A stretch of 61,293 nt of DNA, from contig NZ_JAAGAA010000008.1 of NCBI RefSeq assembly GCF_010435965.1, forward strand, positions 1 to 61,293, in the 5' to 3' direction. A program made the position numbers and the translations under genes. The stretch comes from Crenobacter caeni. GTDB taxonomy: Bacteria; Pseudomonadota; Gammaproteobacteria; Burkholderiales; Chromobacteriaceae. Each line of letters opens with the position of its first letter. The stretch's first letter is position 1. This document shows positions 36,209 to 45,526 of this stretch, piece by piece. The notes below the pieces were generated by a model, which was not told where the DNA came from, searched no databases, and saw only the letters and a list, made by a program, of their open reading frames with translations.

Positions 36209-36751
36209 TCATCCTTCCAGGCCGGGGTCGATTGAGAACAGCAGCGCCATCAGGAGCTGGCGCACGTCGTCGGTGTCGCGCGGGTCGACTTCGAGGATCG
36301 GGGGGCGCAGCCCGAACTTCTCGAGCAGGTTTGCGTAATCGCCGGCAGTCGGCTGCGCGGACAGGTCGGTTTTGGTCACGCCGATCACCAGCGGCGCGTC
36401 GTTCAACAATTCCTTGAACGCGGTCAGGAAGAATTGCAAGTCGGCGCTCGGGTTGGGGCGCGTGTTGTCGATCAGCACGATCAGGCCGATGGCTCCCTCG
36501 CTGATGATTTCCCACATGAAGTCGAAGCGTTCCTGGCCGGGGGTGCCGTACAGGTGCACGCGCACGCCGTCGTCCAGCGAGAGCAGGCCGTAGTCGAGCG
36601 CGACGGTAGTTTCGGCCTTGCGGTTGACTGTCATGTCGCTTGCACGCGCGTCGGTCTTGACCGGCTCGATCTCGCTGATGCTGCCGATCGCGGTGGTCTT
36701 GCCGGCACCGACCGGGCCGGTGAAGATGATCTTGTTGTCCTGTTGGCGCAT
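36209..36751 (-). CDS. MglA-like small Ras-type GTPase
   Basis: 180 residues. G1 FTGPVGAGKTTAIGS, G3 YGTPGQERFDFMW (Thr-Pro in place of the Asp-Xaa of Ras), G4 GVTKTDLS. The region between G1 and G3 (KTDARASDMTVNRKAETTVALDYG) would hold switch I. This COG2229-type family is common with Roadblock proteins in bacterial polarity and signalling operons. It should switch between GDP and GTP forms at a pole or with the pilus machinery. It is bracketed by a receiver-like gene and the unknown protein. Confidence 0.9.
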   Translation of the reverse strand: MRQQDNKIIFTGPVGAGKTTAIGSISEIEPVKTDARASDMTVNRKAETTVALDYGLLSLDDGVRVHLYGTPGQERFDFMWEIISEGAIGLIVLIDNTRPNPSADLQFFLTAFKELLNDAPLVIGVTKTDLSAQPTAGDYANLLEKFGLRPPILEVDPRDTDDVRQLLMALLFSIDPGLEG

Positions 36752-36764
36752 CGAAGTTCCAGTT

Positions 36765-37922
36765 CTAACGGTTGCGCAGGCGCGCGAGCAGTCGGGAGAG
36801 CAGGCCGCGGGGTTGTGGCGTACTGGCCGGCGCGCTCGGGGATGGGGCGGGGCTGAGCGGGCGCTCGGTCGCGCCGCGCCTGGTGTCGATCAGGCCGATC
36901 GCATGGCAGGCCGCGATGAAGTTGCACAGGTCACCGATCTCGACGCCCAGCATGCGCAGCGCCATGCGCGGGCTGGCAGGTGTGCGGGTCCAGAACGCGG
37001 CCATCCGCATCGCGTCGGGCAGCGGCGCGAGACGGGTCAGGTTCGGCCAGTGGCGCAGGCGGATCAGGTTGTCCGCGCCGACGCCGTTGGGCATCCGGCC
37101 GCGGGCGCTCAGCAACGCGAGCTGCCATAGCACCGCATGCGCGGCCGGTGCGTCAGCCGGCGGCTGTTCGTGCGCGCCTTGCAGCGCCCGCAGCTTGACA
37201 GTCAGCGCAGGCACTGCACACAAGCGGGCGAGCGTGTCGGCGGGGACGCTGATCACGCAGCGCTCATCGTTGGGGTAGAGCCGGAAGACTTCCTGTCCGT
37301 CGGCGACAACGGCGGCTACCCGCCTTTGCCTGTACAGCGAGGTGAGTACCCCGTACAGGCCGGTGGTCGGGTCGAAATAATCGACGCGCTCAGGCCACTC
37401 CTTGGCCGGACGTAGCTCGCGGGCGTTGTCGATTGCCTTGCGGGCCAGTTCGGCGTCGGTCGTTGTCACCGCTTGCGCGGGGGGCGGCGCTTCGGGGTTC
37501 TGCGCCGACGGTGGTTGTGGCACCGGCTGCGCCAACGGTTCCTCGCGTGTCGCCGGGCGGGTGCCGCCGGGACGGGGCGTGCCCGCGTCCGGCGCCGCGA
37601 GCAACTGTTGCAGTGCGGGGAACAGGGTCTCGACGCGGATGGGCTTGGGTAAGACCGGTGCCGGCGCGTCCGCTTGCGGGAAGGCGCTCACGATGAGTGC
37701 GGGCAGCCCCGGGTGCGCCTGGCGCAGTTGTGCCCATACCTGCCAGCCTTGCGGACTGTCGACATCCACGATGGCGAGGGAGGGTGTTTCGCCGGCGCTG
37801 TCCGAGAGCCGGTAATGGATTGCCTGGTGCATCCTGAACGCCATGCGCAGGACGGCTAGCTTGCGTTCGTCCATGCCCAGCGGCAGGACCGTGATGGCGT
37901 GAGCTTTGGCGGCGGTCATCAT
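36765..37922 (-). CDS. Receiver-like protein with C-terminal helical domain
   Basis: 385 residues; ATG 37922 or the adjacent ATG 37919. Residues about 8-110 have a receiver-like pattern: SLAIVDVDSP at the phosphoacceptor Asp position, LPALIVSAFP, and a conserved-type Lys in VLPKPIRVETLFPALQQLL. The acidic pocket at the first strand is missing, so phosphorylation is doubtful. A Pro-rich linker (about 115-150) leads to a domain with KEWPERVDYFDPTTGLYGVLTSLYRQRR and an end rich in Arg (LLSRLLARLRNR). The second domain is not recognised. It probably transmits a signal within the GTPase operon. Confidence 0.7.
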   Translation of the reverse strand: MMTAAKAHAITVLPLGMDERKLAVLRMAFRMHQAIHYRLSDSAGETPSLAIVDVDSPQGWQVWAQLRQAHPGLPALIVSAFPQADAPAPVLPKPIRVETLFPALQQLLAAPDAGTPRPGGTRPATREEPLAQPVPQPPSAQNPEAPPPAQAVTTTDAELARKAIDNARELRPAKEWPERVDYFDPTTGLYGVLTSLYRQRRVAAVVADGQEVFRLYPNDERCVISVPADTLARLCAVPALTVKLRALQGAHEQPPADAPAAHAVLWQLALLSARGRMPNGVGADNLIRLRHWPNLTRLAPLPDAMRMAAFWTRTPASPRMALRMLGVEIGDLCNFIAACHAIGLIDTRRGATERPLSPAPSPSAPASTPQPRGLLSRLLARLRNR

Positions 37923-37925
37923 TTC

Positions 37926-39302
37926 TTAGGCCACCTCGTCCAGGTGGTGCAGGCGTTTGGCGCAGGCGCTGATCAGGGCCTGGGCTTCGTCGGGGATGGC
38001 GGCCGCGCCCTCGGCGAGGCACTGCCGCAATGCGGCCAGTCGCTGGGGCTCGTCCATGCGTTCGTACAGTTGCAGCAGCACGGGGTAAAGCGGGATGTTG
38101 TCGGGCTCGCGGGTGATCGCCGTCTCGAGCGCCGCAAGCGCCTCTTCGAATTGGCCGAAGGTCAGATAGCTGTCGACTTCTGCGAGCAGGGGCTGGCTGT
38201 CGTCGTTGGGCGTCGCCGCGTCGCGCCTGACCAGCTGGCGCGCCATCGCGGGCGCGTGGCGGACATGAGCGAAACCGTGGCGGCGGCCGATTGCCTCAAG
38301 GTCGGCGCGGCATGTGGCCTCGGCGAGCGCCGCGAAAGCCGGATGGTGGCCAATGGCGAGGCCGTAATGCAGCAGCCTCTCGCGCAGCTGCTCGCCGTTC
38401 TCGCCCAGTGCGACAAAAAACTGCCATAGCGCGCGCGCGTAGCCGTCGACGTTGCGCTGAAGATAGTGCACTTGCATAAGGTCTATCAGCAAGGATGGCC
38501 GGTCAGGCTGGGTGCCAAGCGCCTCGCGCACCGCCGGCAACGCGTTTTCGGCGTCTTCGGCCGCCAGGAAGAGCCGGATGCGGCGCCTGGCCGGGACGAA
38601 CAGGCGAACCACGCGGGTTTCGTCTGCGCTAAGCGCGCCAAGCTCCGTGTCGTTGGCCGTCACCAGCGCCATGCCCTCGCCTTCGGGGGGGCGGGTGGGC
38701 GCGGCGGCGGGGACCGGCGGACGTTTGGCGGTCGCCGCATGCGGGACCTGTGGTGCGGCTTTGGCGGATGACGAAAATGCTTCGGGGCCAAGGCCCAGTC
38801 GTTCTTCCGCGAGCACGCGCAGGCCCAGGTGGTTGCGTTCTAGCTTGAGTCCGCAGCGGATCGCCGCCTCGAGTTCGGCGGCGGCAAGATTGCGGCGACC
38901 CAGGATTTCGCAGTAATCATCCGGGCGATGCAACTCGAGGTAGAGGCGGCACAGGGTCGCGAGTGTCTCCTCGTCGGCGCAGCCTGGCTGGTCGGCGTGG
39001 ACGCGCAACACTTCCGCGGCCTGTTCGACGTAGCCGAAAGAGAGGTAGATCTGCGCCTCGGTCTTCGGGTCGACCGCGTCGACGTCGATCGCGTTGGCGT
39101 CTTCGGCGGCAAGGCCCGCGTCCGCACTATCGGGCGCGGAGGGGACGGCCGTTTGCGCGACCGGGCTTGCCTGGGTTGTCAGGGCCGTCTGCGCGGGCGT
39201 GGCCTTTCTTGCCTGCGCGCGCAGCCTGCGCCGGTAGAGGAGCCAGATCAGCGCCAGGCAGGGCAGCAGCGCGAGCGGCAGCAGGTCGAGTGGGATGCCC
39301 AT
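37926..39302 (-). CDS. FimV-like TPR protein with N-terminal membrane anchor
   Basis: 458 residues. One membrane helix (about 6-22, then YRRRLRAQ) anchors a mainly soluble protein. EAQIYLSFGYVEQAAEVLRVHAD and SYLTFGQFEEALAALETAI have the FimV-type TPR pattern seen in the C-terminal part of the pilus and polarity hub FimV. No LysM domain is present. It may localise the GTPase module to the cell pole. The gene sits 1 nt after the ODP gene and 3 nt before the receiver-like gene. Confidence 0.8.
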   Translation of the reverse strand: MGIPLDLLPLALLPCLALIWLLYRRRLRAQARKATPAQTALTTQASPVAQTAVPSAPDSADAGLAAEDANAIDVDAVDPKTEAQIYLSFGYVEQAAEVLRVHADQPGCADEETLATLCRLYLELHRPDDYCEILGRRNLAAAELEAAIRCGLKLERNHLGLRVLAEERLGLGPEAFSSSAKAAPQVPHAATAKRPPVPAAAPTRPPEGEGMALVTANDTELGALSADETRVVRLFVPARRRIRLFLAAEDAENALPAVREALGTQPDRPSLLIDLMQVHYLQRNVDGYARALWQFFVALGENGEQLRERLLHYGLAIGHHPAFAALAEATCRADLEAIGRRHGFAHVRHAPAMARQLVRRDAATPNDDSQPLLAEVDSYLTFGQFEEALAALETAITREPDNIPLYPVLLQLYERMDEPQRLAALRQCLAEGAAAIPDEAQALISACAKRLHHLDEVA

Positions 39303-39303
39303 C

Positions 39304-40080
39304 TTAGCGGGCGGCCGGCGGCGGGTAGTCGGCCTCGCCGATCAGGTCGGTGCCGCATTCCAGCGTCTCGAACCAGTCGAGGAAGCGGCCGACCATTTCC
39401 TTGCCGCGGAACGAGCTGCCGTGCTGGGGGACGATCCACTCGACGTCCATCCGGCGCACCATTTGCGCCCACAGCCGGCACGCCTTGTTGTTGCTCATGT
39501 AGCGGCGGTGGAACGCGAGCATGTGCGCGTCGTGCAGGTGGCGGTCGAAGTCGGTGACGGGAGAGGCAGCGTCGGCGCCGCTGACCAGCGACGCGCCGAT
39601 GTCGCCGGAAAACAGGATCTTGCTGACCGGGTCGTAGACCTGGAAGAAACCGACCGTGTGCAGGTAGTGCGCGGGGACGATCTCGAGCGGGCTGCCGCCC
39701 AGTTCGATCTGCATGCCGCGCGGCGGGATCGCGATCAGGCGTCCCTCGGTCGCACCCTTCACGCAGAAGTGGGGCAGGAAGCGCGTCCATTCCTGCGCGA
39801 TGATGATCTGCGCGTCGGTGATCAGCAGCCAGCCGTTGGCCGACGCGATGATGTCGGGGTCCTGGTGCGACGCGAAGATGTAGCGGGTATGCGAGGGCAG
39901 GAAGAAGTCTGCCATCTCGGCGATCAGGTGCTTGTAGGTCAGGTTGCCGCCGGGGTCGAGCAGCATGCCCTCGCCCTTGTGGATGATGGCGAACTGGTTG
40001 GCCTGGATGCCCTCTCCCTGGACCAGCTCGGTAAAGCCGATGCACTTGTGGGTGCCGTCGTCATACAGGGTGACTGCCAT
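39304..40080 (-). CDS. ODP-type MBL-fold diiron protein (putative oxygen sensor)
   Basis: 258 residues, metallo-beta-lactamase fold without the flavodoxin domain of flavodiiron proteins. Metal ligands: SHQDPD (His72, Asp74, Asp76), HYLHTVGFF, LFSGDIGAS and VPQHGSSFRG. The HxDxD form and lack of a flavodoxin domain fit oxygen-binding diiron proteins (ODP) that act as O2 or peroxide sensors in signalling. It is the first gene of the seven-gene operon and stands 60 nt downstream of an FNR-type box. A hydrolase role cannot be excluded by sequence. Confidence 0.85.
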   Translation of the reverse strand: MAVTLYDDGTHKCIGFTELVQGEGIQANQFAIIHKGEGMLLDPGGNLTYKHLIAEMADFFLPSHTRYIFASHQDPDIIASANGWLLITDAQIIIAQEWTRFLPHFCVKGATEGRLIAIPPRGMQIELGGSPLEIVPAHYLHTVGFFQVYDPVSKILFSGDIGASLVSGADAASPVTDFDRHLHDAHMLAFHRRYMSNNKACRLWAQMVRRMDVEWIVPQHGSSFRGKEMVGRFLDWFETLECGTDLIGEADYPPPAAR

Positions 40081-40111
40081 GCTTGCATTTCCGGATTGGT
40101 TTGATCCGGTA

Positions 40112-40153
40112 ATAATTACCCATAGGGCATTATCCGTTATTGATATTTATCAA
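40112..40153 (-). promoter_or_regulatory. FNR-type box and class II promoter of the ODP/GTPase/DosC operon
   Basis: TTGATATTTATCAA (40140-40153) is a perfect TTGAT-N4-ATCAA FNR/ANR palindrome. On the minus strand an AATTAT -10 hexamer lies at 40117-40112. A start site at 40105 would put the box centre at -41.5, the standard activating position. The leader before ATG 40080 would be about 25 nt. Confidence 0.78.
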
Positions 40154-40182
40154 TCGTTATCTATCCACATGAGGTTTTGCTG

Positions 40183-40210
40183 GCACAACGCACAACGCAC
40201 AACGCACAAC
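40183..40210. repeat. Four tandem copies of a 7-bp repeat
   Basis: GCACAAC repeated four times without change. It adjoins the proQ terminator and lies between two minus-strand transcription units. Copy number may vary by slippage. Confidence 0.85.
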
Positions 40211-40238
40211 GCCCGCGCGGCGAGACCGGGCGGGCGTT
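40208..40238 (-). terminator. Hairpin terminator of proQ
   Basis: A 9-bp stem AACGCCCGC/GCGGGCGTT with a 13-nt loop, 19 nt after the proQ stop on the minus strand. The following bases are the heptamer repeat, so no T-run is present. Confidence 0.6.
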
Positions 40239-40256
40239 GCAATAAAGCGGGGATGC

Positions 40257-40691
40257 TCAGGCCTGATCGGCTTCCGGCGTTGCAGCAGGCGCCGGCGCGG
40301 CGGCCTGTGGCTTGGCGGTCTGCTCGGCCAGGCGCGCACGTTCTTCGAGCTGTTCGCACTGGCGCTGGGCAGCAGCCTGTTCTTCCTCGGTCACCGCGCC
40401 CACCGGCTTGCCGTCGAGCGCGAAGCGCTTGCCGCCGCGGGCGACCGACTTGAGATAGCGCGGTTTGCGGCAGTGGTTGGAGAGCACGCGGCCGATCAGT
40501 TGGGTATCGTACTGCGGCAAGGCGGCTGCCAGCGCTTCGTGGATGCCGATTGCCAGCGGCTTGAACTGCTTGAAAACCGGGTAACTGGAGTAAAGGTTGC
40601 CGGCAATCATCTCGGTCTGCTTCTTCTTGCTCATCGATTGCACGGCTGCCTTGAGGGCTTCACTCAGTGCGGTTTCTTTGTTTTGGGCCAT
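40257..40691 (-). CDS. proQ: ProQ/FinO-family RNA chaperone
   Basis: 144 residues. The FinO domain covers about 20-115: SSYPVFKQFKPLAIGIHEAL, QLIGRVLSNHCRKPRYLKSVARGGKRFALDG. The C-terminus is Ala/Pro-rich and acidic. This is the short, single-domain ProQ seen in Neisseria. It binds structured small RNAs and mRNA 3' ends. A candidate sRNA lies 220 nt upstream on the opposite strand. A TATAAG-like -10 (40712-40707) close to the ATG suggests a very short leader. Confidence 0.92.
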   Translation of the reverse strand: MAQNKETALSEALKAAVQSMSKKKQTEMIAGNLYSSYPVFKQFKPLAIGIHEALAAALPQYDTQLIGRVLSNHCRKPRYLKSVARGGKRFALDGKPVGAVTEEEQAAAQRQCEQLEERARLAEQTAKPQAAAPAPAATPEADQA

Positions 40692-40873
40692 GGTAATGCG
40701 TGGTGCCTTATACGGTAGAGTGCACGGATCCGCGGCGCGAGCGGCGGACTGGTCAAGCGGGGATTCTACACGCTCAGCGGGCGCTGTCGTAGCCTGTGCG
40801 GCCGTTTTTCGGTGCTGTCCACCCGACGGTTTACAAAAATGCGACTTCGAATTCAGGTATACGGTTTGCGTGC
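40692..40873. other. Divergent region between proQ and small RNA A
   Basis: No gene with a credible start was found. It should contain the proQ promoter near its left end and regulatory DNA for the plus-strand small RNA at its right end. GC content falls towards 40840. Confidence 0.4.
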
Positions 40874-40902
40874 TTGATCACAATATCGCGAATTGCTAAT
40901 AT
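40874..40902 (+). promoter_or_regulatory. Sigma70 promoter of small RNA A
   Basis: TTGATC (40874-40879), exactly 17 nt, TAATAT (40897-40902). Each hexamer matches consensus at four of six positions, in an AT-rich patch. Confidence 0.6.
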
Positions 40903-40908
40903 CCGTAT

Positions 40909-40974
40909 CGCTTCATATGGTTTCTCCTTTGTTGTTTGCATTGGCCCCGGACTCCTCGTCCGGGGTATTTTTTT
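40909..40974 (+). ncRNA. Candidate trans-acting small RNA A, CU-rich anti-SD seed (about 66 nt)
   Basis: The predicted transcript begins about 7 nt after the -10 box. It has a single-stranded 5' part containing TTTCTCCTTTGT (40921-40932) and ends in a near-ideal terminator: 8-bp stem CCCCGGAC/GTCCGGGG (40945-40965), loop TCCTC, then TATTTTTTT. The seed is complementary to strong Shine-Dalgarno sequences. The same 12-mer is in candidate RNA B. A 36-codon frame on the opposite strand (40831-40941) lacks a good start context and is read as a shadow. RNA A lies next to proQ, whose product binds sRNAs. Confidence 0.65.
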
Positions 40975-41232
40975 GCCCGCAGCCAGCAGGCCTTCTCCCG
41001 CCGCGGCGAAGCGGCACTGCAGCAGCCAGAATTGCCTCTCGCAATTTCCTGATCTTGCTCTAACCTGAATTTGGGATCCGGGCTTAAGCTTTCGCGCAAG
41101 CCGGGTTCCCGCACAGCAAGCTGTTTCTTCCTCGGGGCGTAGCGGTTCCCCCTTGCCGCCACGCCTCTCTTTTTGCCCGCCGCGCATGCAGGCGTGCTAG
41201 CCTGAGCGGCCGAACCTGCGCGAAAGCCCGCG
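40975..41232. other. Intergenic region upstream of gpx
   Basis: About 260 bases with no convincing gene. The ATG at 41233 has no strong ribosome site, so gpx may start on a short leader. Pyrimidine-rich segments near 41120-41175 are noted without a known role. Confidence 0.35.
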
Positions 41233-41721
41233 ATGCCCGACACCGCTACCCTGTACGATTTCACGCCGCTGGCGCTTGACGGCAGCCCCTATCCCTTGTC
41301 GCGCCACCGCGGCGAAGTGTTGCTGATCGTCAACACCGCGAGCCGTTGCGGCTTTACGCCGCAGTACGCGGAGCTCGAGGTGCTGTTCGAGCGCTACCGC
41401 GCGCAAGGCTTTTGCGTGCTGGCCTTCCCGTGCAACCAGTTTGGCGAGCAGGAGCCGGGCGATAGTGCCGAGATCGGCGCGTTCTGCCAGCGCAACTACG
41501 GCGTAAGCTTTCCGGTGATGGCCAAGGTCGACGTCAACGGCGCACAGGCCGACCCTGTATGGCGCTTCCTGACCCAGGAAAAACCCGGCTTGCTGGGCCT
41601 GCCTGCGATCAAGTGGAACTTCACCAAGTTTCTGGTCGGCCGCGACGGCCGTGTCGTCGAACGCTACGCGCCGCAGACGCGGCCGGCCAAGCTGGCAGCC
41701 GACATCGAAAGCCTGCTCTGA
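41233..41721 (+). CDS. gpx: Glutathione peroxidase family protein
   Basis: 162 residues, thioredoxin fold. Peroxidatic Cys39 in NTASRCGFTPQY, Gln/Trp partners in FPCNQFGEQEPG and IKWNFTKFLV. Cys is present in place of selenocysteine. A second Cys in FPCNQF (Cys67) is at the place used by thioredoxin-dependent members for the resolving disulfide, so thioredoxin may be the reductant. It detoxifies organic peroxides in the cytoplasm. A hairpin closes the gene. Confidence 0.92.
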   Translation: MPDTATLYDFTPLALDGSPYPLSRHRGEVLLIVNTASRCGFTPQYAELEVLFERYRAQGFCVLAFPCNQFGEQEPGDSAEIGAFCQRNYGVSFPVMAKVDVNGAQADPVWRFLTQEKPGLLGLPAIKWNFTKFLVGRDGRVVERYAPQTRPAKLAADIESLL

Positions 41722-41727
41722 ACGCGA

Positions 41728-41752
41728 AGGAAGCCGCGCAAGGCGGCTTCCT
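41728..41752 (+). terminator. Hairpin after gpx
   Basis: A 10-bp stem AGGAAGCCGC/GCGGCTTCCT with a 5-nt loop, without a T-run. Convergent with the next gene. Confidence 0.6.
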
Positions 41753-41777
41753 GACGGGCTTGTTGCCTGGCTGACGC

Positions 41778-42029
41778 TCAGGCTTTCGGCACCATCTCGT
41801 CAAGCTGGCTGTTCAGTTCCGCTTCCATGTCGCGGATCGCGGCAGCGAGCAGGTCGCCCGCCAGGCACTGGATGTCGCGCTCGAATAGCGCCGACATCGC
41901 CATCAGTTCCGCGTACAGCTCGTGGCTGACGGCCGCCTTCAGCGGCGGGCCGCCGCTCGGGCAGAAGAGATCCTGAGTCTGCTTGTTGGCTTCCAGCGTG
42001 GCCAGCAGCGTCTTGATCGCGTGTCCCAT
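41778..42029 (-). CDS. Small protein of unknown function
   Basis: 83 residues behind a strong GGGAGGACATC ribosome site. Predicted all-helical and soluble, with two Cys (residues 23 and 55). Blocks are AIKTLLATLEANKQTQDLFCPSGG and ELYAELMAMSALFERDIQCLAGDLLAAAIRDMEAEL. I do not recognise the family. Codon use and ribosome site support a real gene. It lies between gpx and the acetylpolyamine amidohydrolase gene, 107 nt downstream of the latter. Confidence 0.65.
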   Translation of the reverse strand: MGHAIKTLLATLEANKQTQDLFCPSGGPPLKAAVSHELYAELMAMSALFERDIQCLAGDLLAAAIRDMEAELNSQLDEMVPKA

Positions 42030-42136
42030 GATGTCCTCCCTTGCCTGTGCCGCCGTCAGGCGGCTTCCCTGTTTCAGCCTAGGCGGCGCAAGGGCGGCAG
42101 GGTAGCGGCAAGTGACACGCGCCTGATCTGGATCAA

Positions 42137-43165
<1,029 letters not shown>

Positions 43166-43264
43166 CTTGGGTGGGCCCGGGTCGGTAAAAGTGCGATGCT
43201 GCGCCGCGCGGGCGGGCGGGTCAAACGGCGGGCCGCCAAAACTTGACCCGCCGCAAATGTGGCT

Positions 43265-44791
43265 TCAAGCGTAAGCCGGCCGGGGTGTCGCGTCGGCGAA
43301 GCTTGCCGTGCCGTGCGCGGGTGCATGGTCCAGGCGGCGCACCGTGCCGGAGAGTTCGGCGAGCAGGGTGTCGAGGCGGCGGGTCGCCTGCGCGATGCGC
43401 TCGGTTTCGCTGAAGAGCTGGCCGCTCGCCTCGCCGACGGCGTGGATTTCCTGGCTGAAGTGGCCGAAAACCGCGTTCTGCCGGTTTTGCGCGGCGCTGA
43501 CGGTGTCGAGCAGGGAGGCGAGCTCGTGCGTGCTCCTGATGATGCCGGTGAGTTTTTCCTGCGCAAGCTGCGCGTGCTCGCCGCCGGTCTTCATCTGCGC
43601 GTTGCCATCGCGCATGGCGACGATTGAAGACTGGGTGCCCTCGAGGATCAGCCGGATCTTGTCGCCGATGTCGAGCGTCGCCTTCTGCGTGCGCTCGGCC
43701 AGCTTCCTGACTTCGTCGGCGACCACCGCGAAGCCGCGGCCGGATTCGCCGGCGCGCGCGGCCTCGATCGCCGCGTTGAGCGCCAGCAGGTTGGTCTGGT
43801 CGGCGATCTCGCGGATCATCTGCACGATATTGTCGACCTCGGCGCTGCGCTCGCCCAGTTCCTCCAGCTTTTGTGCCGCCTGGCGGATCACCGCGCGCGC
43901 GTCCGAGAGCTGGCGCACCGCAAGGTCCATCGCCTCGCCGCCGCCGTTGGCCGCCGCGCCGGTTTCGCCTGCGGTGCGGCTCGCGCGTTCGGCGCCCTCG
44001 GCGTTTTGCGCGTTGAGCGCCGTCATCTGGCCGACTTCGCCGACCATCGAATCCGAGCGCTGTTTCTGCTCGCCCATGGTGCGTGCCATCGACGCCGAAC
44101 TGGCGGCGATGTCGCGGCTCTCGGCACCGGCCGCGTCGATCGAGCGGGTGACCTGGTCCATCATCTCGCGCAGCGCCTGCGACGCGCGCTCGCTGTCGCG
44201 GCGTGCGGCTTCCAGCCGCTCGAAGCCGCGGCTCTTGGCCTTCTCGAACGACAGCGACAGGATGAACACGGTCAATGCGAGTCCGACCAGCGACTTGGCC
44301 TGCAGCACCGGAAACTCTTCGTGCGGGATCGGGGTCGGCGGCAACAGGCCCGCTTGCGACGCGAGCAGCACGCCGACGATGGCCAGCAGGGTCAGCGCCG
44401 CCCATACCATGCCGCTGATGCGGCCGCCGACGAACACCGCGGCGACGGGGACGGCGGCGAACCAGACCGTGCTGGTCGACAGGATGCCGCCGTTGACGAT
44501 CACCATCCAGTTGACGAGGCCGAACAGGCAGCACACCACATACTCGGCGGTCAGCTTCACCCAGCCGGTCGCCTTGAGCACGAACACCCCCACCAGCAGC
44601 GCGACGCAGCCGGCGAGGATGCCTTCGCCCATCAGTGCGTGGCCGAGCTTGAAGTAGGACAGCGCGAACAGCGGGGCGAGCAGGCCGGCGGTCAGCGCGG
44701 CGCTGACCAGGGTGCGGGCGCGGATCAGCAGCTCGGGCTGGGTACGTACTTCGGGCGGGATGAACCACTCAAGCAGTGACTGGACGTTCAT
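43265..44791 (-). CDS. Methyl-accepting chemotaxis-type receptor with multi-span N-terminus
   Basis: 508 residues from ATG 44791, behind GAGGAGACC. Residues about 25-200 have six or so membrane helices with little periplasmic domain, so it may sense membrane or internal cues. No HAMP is obvious. The signalling domain has the conserved hairpin tip: [50 protein letters not shown]. Upstream, a palindrome (44868-44881) could be an operator. No che genes are in the window. Confidence 0.88.
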   Translation of the reverse strand: MNVQSLLEWFIPPEVRTQPELLIRARTLVSAALTAGLLAPLFALSYFKLGHALMGEGILAGCVALLVGVFVLKATGWVKLTAEYVVCCLFGLVNWMVIVNGGILSTSTVWFAAVPVAAVFVGGRISGMVWAALTLLAIVGVLLASQAGLLPPTPIPHEEFPVLQAKSLVGLALTVFILSLSFEKAKSRGFERLEAARRDSERASQALREMMDQVTRSIDAAGAESRDIAASSASMARTMGEQKQRSDSMVGEVGQMTALNAQNAEGAERASRTAGETGAAANGGGEAMDLAVRQLSDARAVIRQAAQKLEELGERSAEVDNIVQMIREIADQTNLLALNAAIEAARAGESGRGFAVVADEVRKLAERTQKATLDIGDKIRLILEGTQSSIVAMRDGNAQMKTGGEHAQLAQEKLTGIIRSTHELASLLDTVSAAQNRQNAVFGHFSQEIHAVGEASGQLFSETERIAQATRRLDTLLAELSGTVRRLDHAPAHGTASFADATPRPAYA

Positions 44792-44867
44792 GGCAGGTCT
44801 CCTCGTGTTGTTGGCGTGTGGCCGGTCGAAGTGCCGGCCTATCTTATGACGCACGACTGTAAAACAA

Positions 44868-44881
44868 CCGTTTTAAAACGG
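44868..44881. promoter_or_regulatory. Perfect 14-bp palindrome upstream of the receptor gene
   Basis: CCGTTTTAAAACGG lies in an AT-rich divergent region, 77 nt from the receptor ATG and 115 nt from the next plus-strand gene. A repressor or activator site is plausible; the cognate protein is unknown. Confidence 0.5.
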
Positions 44882-44995
44882 CAACTTAACGTTTCACGCA
44901 ATCAGGGTTTCCGGCAAGGGGTGGTTGATGCGGTATGAGTTGGGGCACAATAGCAAGCTCGCCCGCAACCGGGCCGAGTCCCCCCGGAAACGCCG

Positions 44996-45526
44996 ATGAA
45001 ACGCCTGCTGCTGTCCCTGTTCTGCCTGATGCTGATCCCGAGCGCGAGCCACGCGGCGGCCTACCGCGACCGCGCGTGGCCGCTGACGCTCGACGTGCCC
45101 GAGGGCTGGCGGGTGAGCGCCGTCGGCGAGGGCGCCAAGCGCGAGCTGGCTGCGCACCCCAAAAGCATGGAAGACCGCGAGCGCGGCGACGCGCGCGCGC
45201 GCTTCACCTGGCGCAAGGCGGGCAGGGGCGACGTGCTCGGCCGGCTCGAGCGGCGCTACCGCAAGGCGTCCGGTGGCCGCGAGGCGGCCGACGCGGTCCG
45301 GCTGGACCGCAAGCGGGGGCGGCTCGAAGTCGATTACCGGCAAAGCGAGAACGTCGCCAACGGCCTGTGGATCGTGCGCCGCCACCTGCGGGTCATGCAG
45401 CTTGGCGCCGACGGCCGCCAGTTGCTGGACGCCGACTGTAGCGCCAACGCGTCCGAGTTCCACCACTACCGGCAGGACTTCGCGCGGCTGTGCCGCAGCC
45501 TGCGCGTGGGCGGGAGCAAACGATGA
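44996..45526 (+). CDS. Secreted protein of unknown function
   Basis: 176 residues. Clear signal peptide (MKRLLLSLFCLMLIPSASHA, cleavage near residue 20). The mature part is basic, with DRAWPLTLDVPEGWRVSAVGEGAKREL near the start, a pattern typical of periplasmic proteins with a beta-rich fold, and a C-terminal half with two Cys (DADCSANASEFHHY, ARLCRSLR) that may form a disulfide. No family recognised. It overlaps the downstream transporter gene by ATGA. Confidence 0.75.
   Translation: MKRLLLSLFCLMLIPSASHAAAYRDRAWPLTLDVPEGWRVSAVGEGAKRELAAHPKSMEDRERGDARARFTWRKAGRGDVLGRLERRYRKASGGREAADAVRLDRKRGRLEVDYRQSENVANGLWIVRRHLRVMQLGADGRQLLDADCSANASEFHHYRQDFARLCRSLRVGGSKR

Noticed and set aside
40140-40153. 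Reading TTGATATTTATCAA as a CRP site
   Set aside because: The half-sites are TTGAT/ATCAA (FNR), not TGTGA/TCACA. The operon content also fits oxygen control. A Dnr-type regulator with the same motif cannot be excluded.
40831-40941. 36-codon frame on the minus strand (begins MQTTKEKPYEAIRILA)
   Set aside because: It lies antisense to small RNA A and starts beside its terminator stem. The apparent ribosome site is inside the hairpin or is the complement of the seed. A peptide is possible but less likely than the RNA.
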